NCBI GenBank assembly: GCA_021324595.1
Contig: JAJPIV010000110.1
Span: 1 to 34,014 of the forward strand
Origin: Actinomycetota bacterium
GTDB lineage: Bacteria; Actinomycetota; Actinomycetes; Streptosporangiales; Streptosporangiaceae
Length of the DNA: 34,014 bases
Reading direction: 5' to 3'
Positions 9,247 through 17,251 of this stretch are shown one piece after another (positions within the stretch are counted from its first letter, which is position 1; each line of letters starts with the position of its first letter). Below the pieces are notes generated by a model. That model saw nothing but the letters and a program-made list of their open reading frames with translations. It was not told the origin of the DNA and made no database searches. The translations under genes and the position numbers were made by a program.

Positions 9247-10113
9247 GTGACCGCACTCGCGACCACATCGCCCGGTGCCCGGCCCGCGCGGGCCGGGCAC
9301 CGGGCGGCGCTCGCCTGGTCGGGCACCCTGCCCTTCCTCGCCTACGTCGCGCTCTTCCTCCTGCTGCCGACCGGGATCGTGGTGTGGAACGCCTTCAGGA
9401 ACCCGGCCGGCGCGTTCACGCTGTCCGGGCTCACCTCGCTGTGGAGCCCGGCGGTGCGCACGTACTTCACCGGGTCGTTCGAGCTGTCGGCGATCAGCTC
9501 GGTGGTGGGCGCGGTGCTCGGCGCGGTGCTCGCCTACGCGGTGGCCTCCGGCAATCCCGACGGGGTCATCCGCAGGCTCTACCTGGCGGGCTCGGGGGTG
9601 CTCGCCCAGTTCGGCGGGGTCACCCTGGCGTTCGCGTTCTTCGTGACGATCGGGCCGACCACCGGGTTCCTCATGCACGCGGGCTGGTACTACAACTTCC
9701 CGTGGGGCATCGCGGTCATCTACATCTACTTCCAGATACCGCTCATGGTGCTGGTGTTCCTGCCCGCGATCGACGGCCTGAAGGTGCAGTGGCGGGAGGC
9801 GTCGGAGAACCTGGGCGGCTCCACCTGGCACTACTGGCGGCACGTCGCGGGCCCGCTGCTGGCCCCGGCCTTCCTCGGCGCGACGCTGCTGCTGTTCGCC
9901 AATTCCCTGTCCGCGTACGCCACGATCGTGGCCTGGGAGAACCAGGTCTCCTACGTGGTGCCGCAGCAGATCTCGATCTCGATGATCAGCGAGGTCGGGC
10001 TGGTCAACTTCAACGAGGCCGACGTGCTCGCGCTCGGCATGGTGGTGATGGTGGCGCTCGTGATGACCGGGTACGCGCTGCTGACCAGGAGGGCGGCCCG
10101 ATGGCTGCGCTGA
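9247..10113 (+). CDS. ABC transporter permease (first)
   Basis: Inner-membrane permease of 288 residues with about six helices of the binding-protein-dependent transport type. The EAA coupling loop reads EASENLGGSTWHYWRHVAGP, where the ATPase docks. GTG at 9247, 16 bases after the lipoprotein stop, with GGGGAA as ribosome site. Its 3' end overlaps the second permease by 13 bases, indicating coupled translation. Confidence 0.92.
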   Translation: MTALATTSPGARPARAGHRAALAWSGTLPFLAYVALFLLLPTGIVVWNAFRNPAGAFTLSGLTSLWSPAVRTYFTGSFELSAISSVVGAVLGAVLAYAVASGNPDGVIRRLYLAGSGVLAQFGGVTLAFAFFVTIGPTTGFLMHAGWYYNFPWGIAVIYIYFQIPLMVLVFLPAIDGLKVQWREASENLGGSTWHYWRHVAGPLLAPAFLGATLLLFANSLSAYATIVAWENQVSYVVPQQISISMISEVGLVNFNEADVLALGMVVMVALVMTGYALLTRRAARWLR

Positions 10114-10964
10114 GCCCGATCGCCGCGGAACGGGCCGCCGCGGCGGTCACCTCCGTGCCGCGCGGGGCGCGTGGCGGCATGCGAGGCAGGCGGCGGGCCC
10201 GGCTGAACCTGTTCCGCTACGTGACCTTCGCGTTGTTCGGCGCGTTCTTCCTGATGCCGCTGTGGGCGATGGTCAGGTTCTCGCTGGAGGGCAGCAGGCT
10301 CGGCACCTGGTCGGTCGCCGCCTGGAGCCAGATCGCCTCGTATCCCGGCCTGCTCGGCGCGATCGAGATCACGCTGGAGCTCGCCGTGCTCACCAGCGGG
10401 GTGATGCTGCTGCTCCTGCTGCCGACGATGATCTGGGTGCGGCTGCGCGTGCGCCGGTTCACCCGGGCGCTGGAGTTCCTCTGCCTGCTGCCGCTCACGA
10501 TCCCGGCGATCGTCCTGGTCGTCGGCCTGTCCCCGATCTACAACCGGATCGAACGGTTCAACGTGTCGGCCCTGATGCTGTTCTGGGCCTACGTGATCCT
10601 CGCCCTGCCCTACGCCTACCGGGCGCTCGCGGCCGGGCTGAACTCCATCGACGTGACCACCCTCGCGGAGGCGGCGCGGAGCCTGGGCGCCGGCTGGGGC
10701 ACGGTGATGGCCCGGGTCATCGCGCCGAACATGTGGCAGGCGATCCTCAACGCGCTGCTGCTCACCGTGGCCCTCGTGCTGGGCGAGTTCACCATCGCCT
10801 ACAACCTGACCTACACCAACCTGCAGGTGGCCCTGTACGCGATCAGCCGGAACACCGAGAACGCCGGCGTGCTGTTCTCCGCCTCCGCGGCGTCACTGCT
10901 GTTCGCGTTCGCGCTGCTGATGATCATCTCCATCGTGGGCCGCCGCCGGCGCGGCCGGGCGTGA
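10101..10964 (+). CDS. ABC transporter permease (second)
   Basis: Partner permease, 287 residues, six or so helices after a basic N-terminus rich in Arg. The EAA loop is EAARSLGAGWGTVMARVIAP. The ATG at 10101 lies inside the end of the first permease behind AGGAGGG, a clear start decision since the frame is open far upstream. Pairs with the first permease to form a heterodimeric channel as in spermidine/putrescine and Fe3+ importers. Confidence 0.92.
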   Translation: MAALSPIAAERAAAAVTSVPRGARGGMRGRRRARLNLFRYVTFALFGAFFLMPLWAMVRFSLEGSRLGTWSVAAWSQIASYPGLLGAIEITLELAVLTSGVMLLLLLPTMIWVRLRVRRFTRALEFLCLLPLTIPAIVLVVGLSPIYNRIERFNVSALMLFWAYVILALPYAYRALAAGLNSIDVTTLAEAARSLGAGWGTVMARVIAPNMWQAILNALLLTVALVLGEFTIAYNLTYTNLQVALYAISRNTENAGVLFSASAASLLFAFALLMIISIVGRRRRGRA

Positions 10965-10973
10965 GGTGGCCCA

Positions 10974-12047
10974 GTGAACACCACGGAGCAGAGCCGCGCC
11001 GGGGTGGAGGTGCGGATGGAGGGGCTGCGGCGGTCCTACGGGCCGGTCGTGGCCCTCGACGGGGTCGACCTGACCGTCAAGCCGGGCGAGCTGGTCGCGC
11101 TGCTCGGGCCGTCGGGCTGCGGCAAGACCACCACCCTGCGCCTGCTGGCCGGGCTGGAGGACGCCGACGCCGGCTCGATCACGGTCGGCGGCAAGGACAT
11201 CACGCACCTGCCCGCCAGCAGGCGCGACATGGGCATGGTCTTCCAGGCCTACTCGCTGTTCCCGCACATGACCGTCCGGCAGAACGTCGCGTTCGGCCTG
11301 CGGCTGCGCCGGATCGCCCGGCAGCGCCGGGACCAGCGCGCGATGGAGATGCTCCAGCTCGTCGACCTGACCGCGCAGGCCGACCGGTACCCGCACCAGC
11401 TGTCCGGCGGCCAGCAGCAGCGGGTCGCGCTGGCCCGCGCCCTGGCGATCGAGCCGCAGGTGCTGCTGCTCGACGAGCCGCTGTCGGCGCTGGACGCGAA
11501 GGTGCGGGCGCAGCTGCGCGACCAGATCCGCCGGATCCAGCTCGAGGTCGGCATCACCACCCTGTTCGTCACCCACGACCAGGAGGAGGCCCTGGCGATC
11601 GCGGACCGGGTCGGCGTCATGCGGGACGGCCGGATCGAGCAGCTCGCCTCGCCCACCGAGGTCTACTCGCGCCCGTCCACCCCGTTCGTCGCCGAGTTCG
11701 TCGGCCTCACCAACCGGCTCGCGGGCACGGTCGCCGACGGCACGGTCACCGTGCGCGGGCGCGCGCTGCCGCTGGTGGACCCGGCGACCCGTCCGGGGCC
11801 GGCGATCGCGCTGGTGCGGCCCGAGGCGGTCACCCTCGCCCGCGAGGCCGGCTCGGGCCCGCTGACCGGCACGGTGATCGCCTCCACGTTCCTCGGCGCG
11901 ACCAGCCGGGTGACCGTGGACCTGGGCGACACCACGATCCTGGCGCAGATCCCCACCGCCGACGCGGTCGCCCACCCGGCGGGGAGCCGGGTGACCCTCA
12001 CGATCCGCCCCGACCCGGTGCTGGTCGCCCAGGATCCCCCGGCATGA
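10974..12047 (+). CDS. ABC transporter ATP-binding protein
   Basis: ATPase of the importer, 357 residues. Walker A GPSGCGKT (45-52), signature LSGGQQQ (143-149), Walker B VLLLDE (163-168) and switch His201 are intact, followed by a C-terminal TOBE domain (about 280-355) that is typical of polyamine, Fe3+, phosphonate and sugar importers. GTG start nine bases after the second permease. The stop overlaps the ATG of the phosphoesterase (ATGA), tying that enzyme to the transporter. Confidence 0.95.
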   Translation: MNTTEQSRAGVEVRMEGLRRSYGPVVALDGVDLTVKPGELVALLGPSGCGKTTTLRLLAGLEDADAGSITVGGKDITHLPASRRDMGMVFQAYSLFPHMTVRQNVAFGLRLRRIARQRRDQRAMEMLQLVDLTAQADRYPHQLSGGQQQRVALARALAIEPQVLLLDEPLSALDAKVRAQLRDQIRRIQLEVGITTLFVTHDQEEALAIADRVGVMRDGRIEQLASPTEVYSRPSTPFVAEFVGLTNRLAGTVADGTVTVRGRALPLVDPATRPGPAIALVRPEAVTLAREAGSGPLTGTVIASTFLGATSRVTVDLGDTTILAQIPTADAVAHPAGSRVTLTIRPDPVLVAQDPPA

Positions 12048-13666
12048 CGCTGACCACGGCCCGCCGGCTGGTGGCCGGCCCGCCGCTGCGCCGCGGCGCG
12101 TCCGCGCCGTACCTGAGCCTGGCCGCGGACTCCGGCGAGCCGCACCAGGTCCGCGACGACCTGGTGGCCGCGCCGGGGGCGGGGGCGGCCCGCGGCCGCC
12201 CGCTCGCCTGCCTGGTCCACGTCACCGACCTACAGCTCGCCGACGTCCAGTCCCCGGCCAGGTTCGAGTTCCTGAACCGGTACTTCGCCGACCCCCGGTA
12301 CGCCAAGATCGTCCCGGTGCAGCGGCCGCAGGAGGCGCTCACCGCGCACGCGATCGACGCTGCGATCCGGGCGATCAATGCCGCGGCCGGGCCGGCCACG
12401 TCGATGCCGCCCCAACTGGCGGTGACCACCGGAGACGGGATCGACAACGCTCAGTGGAACGAGCTCCAGGCGTTCCTTGCCCTCCTCGACGGGGGGACGG
12501 TCAGCTTCGGCGGGCCGCCGGGCTACCACGGCGTCCAGTCGCCGCGGTGGCCGGACGACATCTTCTGGCGGCCCGACGGCGACGGCCCGGGCGGCCCGGA
12601 CCTGTTCCGCCGCGAGCTCGGCTTCCCGCATCACCCGGGCGTGCTGGAGCGGGCGCTCCGCCCGTTCACCGCGGGCGGGCTGGCGATGCCGTGGCTGTCC
12701 TGCTTCGGCAACCACGAGGCGCTGAACCAGGGGGTGGGGGTGCAGACGCCGGCGCTCGCGGCCGCCCTCACCGGCGGCGTCAAGCCGGTCGCGCTGCCGG
12801 AGGGCTTCGACCACGACCGGGCGCTTGAGTACTTCACCGAGTCCCCCGAGGTGTTCATGGCCGGGCCGGCGCTGCCGGTGCCCGCGCACGCGGGCAGGCG
12901 CGCCGTCACCAGGGGGGAGTTCGTGGCGGCGCACTTCCGGCCGGGTGCCCGCCCGGCCGGGCACGGCTTCACCGAGCGGAACCGCCGCGACGGCACGGCG
13001 TACTACGTGCACGACACCCCCGCGGCCCGGCTGATCGCCCTCGACACCGCCTGCCTGGCCGGCGGGGCGGACGGCTGCCTCGACGCGGACCAGGCCCGCT
13101 GGCTGGAGGGCGCGCTCGCCGAGGTCCACTCCGCCTACCAGGCGCCGGACGGGACGACCGTGCGCACGGGGAACGAGGACCGGCTGGTGATCGTGTTCTC
13201 CCACCACGGGCCGGACACGCTGGCCGCCACCCGGCACCGCGGCCCGGGCGGCGTGCCGCTGCTGACCGGGGCGGAGGTGACCGGCCTGCTGCACCGGTTC
13301 GGCAACGTGGTGCTGTGGCTCAACGGCCACACCCACACGAACGCGGTCCGGCCGCGCCCGGCGGGGCCGGGGCGCGGCTTCTGGGAGGTGACCACCTGCG
13401 CGGTGGTGGACTGGCCGTGCCAGACCCGCCTGGTGGAGCTGACCGAGGCGGACGGCGAGCTGGCGATCACCTGCACGATGCTGGACCACGCCGGCGGCAC
13501 CGGGGCCGGCGGCGCGCAGGCCGGCGACCTGGCCGGCCTGCACCGCGAGCTGGCCGCGAACGTGCCGTTCGCCGGCGTGGGATCGGCGCTTGAGGGGACC
13601 GCGGCGGACCGGAACGTCGTGCTCCGCCTGCCCGCGCCGTTCCCGCTGCGCGGGCTGGCCCGCTGA
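12044..13666 (+). CDS. Metallophosphoesterase, TIGR03767/PPA1498-like
   Basis: 540-residue calcineurin-like phosphoesterase with long inserts between the motifs. Visible motifs: TDLQ (61-64, first metal motif, where most families have D-x-H), GDGIDN (130-135), GNHE (222-225), SHHG (387-390) and GHTH (429-432). This pattern and the segment LADVQSPARFEF fit the TIGR03767 group. Members often carry a Tat signal; here the N-terminus (TTARRLVAGPPLRRG) lacks a clear hydrophobic segment, so location is uncertain. The ATG overlaps the ATPase stop, so it is co-expressed with the importer. Inferred role: releasing phosphate from the imported compound. Confidence 0.8.
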   Translation: MTLTTARRLVAGPPLRRGASAPYLSLAADSGEPHQVRDDLVAAPGAGAARGRPLACLVHVTDLQLADVQSPARFEFLNRYFADPRYAKIVPVQRPQEALTAHAIDAAIRAINAAAGPATSMPPQLAVTTGDGIDNAQWNELQAFLALLDGGTVSFGGPPGYHGVQSPRWPDDIFWRPDGDGPGGPDLFRRELGFPHHPGVLERALRPFTAGGLAMPWLSCFGNHEALNQGVGVQTPALAAALTGGVKPVALPEGFDHDRALEYFTESPEVFMAGPALPVPAHAGRRAVTRGEFVAAHFRPGARPAGHGFTERNRRDGTAYYVHDTPAARLIALDTACLAGGADGCLDADQARWLEGALAEVHSAYQAPDGTTVRTGNEDRLVIVFSHHGPDTLAATRHRGPGGVPLLTGAEVTGLLHRFGNVVLWLNGHTHTNAVRPRPAGPGRGFWEVTTCAVVDWPCQTRLVELTEADGELAITCTMLDHAGGTGAGGAQAGDLAGLHRELAANVPFAGVGSALEGTAADRNVVLRLPAPFPLRGLAR

Positions 13667-13696
13667 CCGGCCCGCGCCCGCGCATGGGAGCGCCGC

Positions 13697-13730
13697 GACC
13701 CCGGCCGGGGGACCGGCCGCCGGCCGGGTC
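13697..13730. terminator. Candidate bidirectional terminator
   Basis: Between the convergent phosphoesterase and serine hydrolase genes, GACCCCGGCC (13697-13706) pairs with GGCCGGGTC (13722-13730), a nine-pair stem with one bulged C. It lies 30 bases from one stop and about 40 from the other. Confidence 0.35.
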
Positions 13731-13768
13731 ACGCCGGAGGGCCCGGGCGCGGGGTGACCGGGGGCGAG

Positions 13769-14734
13769 TCAGGCCGCGGGCCCCGGCGGGACGGCGCCGG
13801 CGGGCGGCCGCTCGTCGGGGACGCCCCAGCCCGGGCCGGGCTGCGACGGCCCGATCGCGGCGGGGACGTGAGGATGCAGGTCGCGGTGGATCACCTCGGC
13901 GGCCGCCTCGATCGTCGCGATCCCGGCGGCCATGGTCGGGTTTCCGTGGGTGAGGAACGCCATCAGGTAGACCCGGTGCGTGGTCGTGAAGATCCCCACG
14001 CTGTTGATCTCCCATGAGCCGGCCCACGGCAGCCAGCCGTTCTTGACGTGAACGTCCACCCCCCGCGGCGTCCCGGCGGGCACGCCCCAGCGCTGGCCGG
14101 GGATCACGTGGCCCATCAGGTACCTGGCGTAGACCCGGGACGCCTTGTCGAGCACCGGGTTGCGCGCCGAGAGCAGGCGCAGCAGGATGGCCTCGTCGTG
14201 CGCGGTGAGCAGGCTCAGCCCCCAGGCGTAGGCGAGCTCGGTCTGGCGCATCCCGGCCAGGTCGAGGAAGTGCTGGATGGCCGGGATGCCGAGCTCGTTC
14301 CACAGGTCCGTGGCCGCGGCGTTGTCCGACTGGGTGATCATCAGCCAGGCCAGCCTGCGCTCCCTCGCGGTGAGCCGGCGGTGCTGTTCCTGCGCCCGGC
14401 GCAGCAGCGCGGCGAGGATCGTGACCTTGATCACGCTGGCCGCGATGAAGTGCTCGGCCGCATGGTAGGTGCAGGTGATGCCGGTGTGGCCGTCGGCCGT
14501 CTCCATGCCGACCGTGGAGTACGGATGCCGGGCCAGCCGCGCCGCGATGTCGTGCGCTAGCCGCACGGCCAGCCTGTCGTAGCGGTGCTTGGTCGTGACG
14601 CAGCGGACCCGGATGGCGGGGGCGCCGATCCGCCGGGCGCTGGCCGGCAAGGCCGGCACCACGGCGAACACGGCGCATGCGGCCAGCGTGACGCCCGCGG
14701 CGCGGGCCGGACGGCACCATCCCCGGCGAACCAT
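13769..14734 (-). CDS. Secreted serine hydrolase, class A beta-lactamase fold
   Basis: 321-residue protein with an N-terminal signal peptide (basic start, hydrophobic 13-30, cleavage near PASA at 30-33). Penicillin-binding-fold motifs are present: S100-V-I-K103, S136-D-N138 and K231-N-G233 (KTG-box equivalent). I see no equivalent of the deacylating Glu of true class A beta-lactamases, so resistance is not implied; a peptidoglycan-related or unknown esterase role is more cautious. ATG follows GGAGGAAGG. The C-terminus is a Pro/Gly-rich tail. Divergent from the PHS permease. Confidence 0.82.
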   Translation of the reverse strand: MVRRGWCRPARAAGVTLAACAVFAVVPALPASARRIGAPAIRVRCVTTKHRYDRLAVRLAHDIAARLARHPYSTVGMETADGHTGITCTYHAAEHFIAASVIKVTILAALLRRAQEQHRRLTARERRLAWLMITQSDNAAATDLWNELGIPAIQHFLDLAGMRQTELAYAWGLSLLTAHDEAILLRLLSARNPVLDKASRVYARYLMGHVIPGQRWGVPAGTPRGVDVHVKNGWLPWAGSWEINSVGIFTTTHRVYLMAFLTHGNPTMAAGIATIEAAAEVIHRDLHPHVPAAIGPSQPGPGWGVPDERPPAGAVPPGPAA

Positions 14735-14852
14735 CCCATCCCACCCTTCCTCCCAGCGGTCCCTGCCGGACCTGCCCTATCAGACGCGGACCGGGCGGCC
14801 CCGGTTGTGATCGCCGGATCCGGCCCGGTTCGTGCGCCCGGCGTCGCCTGCT

Positions 14853-14907
14853 GTTCATGCCGAGTTCATGCGGCGGTCGGTGATCGTTCGCCCTGCCTGC
14901 CTAGGCT
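14853..14907 (+). promoter_or_regulatory. PHO-box-like direct repeats and -10 upstream of PHS permease
   Basis: Four contiguous 11-nt units begin at 14853 (GTTCATG), 14864 (GTTCATG), 14875 (GGTCGGT) and 14886 (GTTCGCC); matches to the PhoP unit GTTCACC are 5, 5, 3 and 6 of 7. A -10-like TAGGCT follows at 14902-14907 with no independent -35, the arrangement expected for a PhoP-activated promoter. The gene it serves is a phosphate-symporter homologue, which makes the assignment biologically coherent. Binding is inferred. Confidence 0.65.
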
Positions 14908-14932
14908 CGGCGTGGCCGACCAAGGGAGTGCG

Positions 14933-16338
14933 ATGACGGCGACTTCTGGCACCGATGACCTGATCGGCGCCCTGGACGGGGCTTCGCTCAGCCGCTTCCA
15001 CCTGCGCGCCGCGCTGGTGTCGGGGATGGGGTTCTTCACCGACGCCTACGACCTGTTCGTGATCGGCGTCGCCTCCGGCCTGATCAAGGCGGACTGGCAC
15101 CTGGGGACGGCGCAGCTGGCGACCCTCAACGCGACCATGCTCGGCGCGGCGTTCCTCGGCGCGATCGTGGCCGGGCGGCTCGCCGACCTGATCGGGCGGA
15201 AGAAGGTGTACTGGCTGGTCGCGGCCGTGATGACGGTGGCGGCGATCGGCTCGGCGCTGGCACCGTCGTTCTGGGTGCTGATCGGCTTCCGGTTCCTCCT
15301 CGGCCTCGGCGTCGGCGGGGACTACCCGGTGAGCGCGGTCCTGATGAGCGAGTACTCGAACTCCGCCGACCGGGGCAGGCTGGTCGGCCTAGTCTTCTCC
15401 ACCCAGGCGCTCGGCCTGCTTGTCGGCCCGCTGGTCGCGCTCGGCCTGCTCGGCGCTGGCACCCCCGTCGGCCTGACCTGGCGGCTGCTGCTCGCGTTCG
15501 GCGCGATCCCCGCCGCCACCGTGATCTACCTGCGCCGCCGGATGCCCGAGTCGCCGCGGTTCCAGGTGCAGGTGCTCGGCCGCGGCGCGGAGGCCGAGGC
15601 GCAGATGCACGCGATCAGCGGCGGGCAGGTCCGGGCGGCCGGCACCGTCGGGGAGCGCCGCCGGGCCGGCCTGCGCGCCTTCCTGGCCAGGCCGCGGCTG
15701 CTCGCGGTACTCGCCGGGACCGCGGGGAGCTGGTTCCTGCTCGATTACGCCTACTACGGCAACACGATCTCCACCCCGCAGATCCTCAAGCTGATCGCGC
15801 CGAGTGCCTCGGTGATGGACGCGATCGGGATCCAGCTCGCGATCTTCGCTGCCGCCGCTCTCCCCGGCTACCTGCTCGGGATCGCCCGCATCGACCGGAT
15901 CGGGCACCGCAGGCTCCAGCTCGCCGGGTTCGCGATGATGGCGGCCTGCTTCGCGGTGATCGCGATCGTGCCCGGCATGACCACGGCGGTGCTGCCGTTC
16001 GTGCTCGTCTACGGGCTGTCGTACTTCTTCACCGAGTTCGGCCCGAACATGACACGTTCGTGATGCCGAGCGAGCTGTTCCCGGTCTCCCTGCGGGCAAC
16101 CGGGCACGGGATCTCCGCGGGCGTCGGCAAGTTCGGCGCGTTCATCGGGGTCTTCCTGTTCCCGCTGCTGCAGGCCGGGCTCGGGCTGCGCGGCACGCTG
16201 CTGCTGACCGCCGGGGTGTCGGTGGCGGGCCTGCTGGTCACGCTCGTGCTGCCCGAGCCGGCCCGGCGCAGCCTGGAGGAGATCTCCGGGCCGGTGCCGG
16301 TTCCCGTGCCCGCCACCGCGAGCACGGCCGCCGTGTAG
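14933..16338 (+). pseudogene. PHS-family phosphate:H+ symporter-like MFS permease, frameshifted
   Basis: Twelve-helix MFS transporter closest to the phosphate:H+ symporter family: GFFTDAYDLFVIG in helix 1, GVGGDYPVSAVLMSEY in helix 4, and FLLDYAYYGNTISTPQI in helix 7. ATG at 14933 behind AAGGGAG. The first frame ends at 16063 right after FGPNMT; the family sequence continues in the next frame (TFVMPSELFPVSLRATGHGI, then helices 11-12) to 16338. One missing base near 16052-16054 (GACACG where GACCACG would restore frame) explains the break; restored length is 468 residues, normal for the family. Either a real inactivating mutation or a sequencing/assembly error. Confidence 0.85.
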
Positions 16339-16347
16339 CCCGGCCGC

Positions 16348-16397
16348 CGGGCAGCCCGGCCTGGCGGGCAGCCCGGCCTGGCGGGCAGCCCGGCCTG
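16348..16397 (+). repeat. 17-bp tandem repeat, about three copies
   Basis: Units at 16348-16364, 16365-16381 and 16382-16397 share CGGGCAGCCCGGCCTG. It fills the gap between the convergent PHS permease and enoyl-CoA hydratase genes. Each unit is partly self-complementary (GGGC/GCCC), so the array may act as a terminator. Confidence 0.85.
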
Positions 16398-16446
16398 CCG
16401 CCGTTCGCCGCCGGGCGGGGCGTGGCCGCCGTGCCGCCGCGTGGCC

Positions 16447-17211
16447 CTAGGCGGGGGCGCCGCCGCGGCCGGCGCCGTCGCGGAACCGGGCCACATTCGC
16501 CAGCAGCTCCGGGTCGGCGAGGCTGGCCAGGCCGCGGCTGAACTCCCCGGCGAGCGCCTCGTCGCGGCTCAGGTGGACGGACTCGAGCGCGGAGAGCCGG
16601 TCGCCGCGCAGGCACGCCTGCGGCAGCGCGGCCAGCCGGGCGGCCAGCTCCTGCGCCGCCTGCCGGGAGGCTCCGCGCGGCACCACCCGGTTGACGAGGC
16701 CGATCTCGAGCGCCTCCGCCGCGTCCACCGCGCGGCCGGTGAGGATCAGGTCCAGCGCCCGGCCAAGGCCGATCAGCCGCGGCAGCCGGACGGTGCCGCC
16801 GTCGATCAGCGGCACCCCCCAGCGGCGGCAGTACACGCCGAAGACCGCGTCCTCCTCGGCGATCCGCAGGTCGCACCAGATCGCCAGCTCCAGGCCGCCC
16901 GCGACGGCGTGCCCGGCGACTGCCGCGATCACCGGCTTGGACAGCACCATCCGGGTCGGCCCCATCGGCCCGTCCCCGCCCGGCGCGACCCGGTTGGCGG
17001 CCGGAGTCCCGATCGCGTGCAGGTCGGCGCCGGAGCAGAAGGTGCCGCCCGCGCCGCACAGCACCGCCACGCGCGCGTCCGGATCGGCGTCGAACTCCCG
17101 GAAGGCGCCGGCCAGCGCGGCGGCGGTCGGCCCGTCGACGGCGTTGCGCACCCGCGGCCGGTCGATGATCACCGTCGTCACCGACCCGGACCGCTCCACC
17201 CGGACGCTCAC
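16447..17211 (-). CDS. Enoyl-CoA hydratase/isomerase family protein
   Basis: Crotonase-fold protein of 254 residues. Oxyanion-hole segments are CSGADLHAI and AVAGHAVAGGLELAIWCDLRIAEEDAVFG; the second conserved acidic position region LPRLIGLGRALDLILTGR and NRVVP are typical. The frame is open further upstream, but the GTG at 17211 sits behind a G-rich ribosome site (GGGGGCGGGG) and matches the family start (VRVERSGSVTTVIIDRP). Located 40 bases after korB on the same strand, so probably in that operon. Exact substrate unknown. Confidence 0.9.
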   Translation of the reverse strand: MSVRVERSGSVTTVIIDRPRVRNAVDGPTAAALAGAFREFDADPDARVAVLCGAGGTFCSGADLHAIGTPAANRVAPGGDGPMGPTRMVLSKPVIAAVAGHAVAGGLELAIWCDLRIAEEDAVFGVYCRRWGVPLIDGGTVRLPRLIGLGRALDLILTGRAVDAAEALEIGLVNRVVPRGASRQAAQELAARLAALPQACLRGDRLSALESVHLSRDEALAGEFSRGLASLADPELLANVARFRDGAGRGGAPA

Positions 17212-17251
17212 GGCCCCGCCCCCCGGCCCGGCCCGGCCGGGGCCGCGGCGC

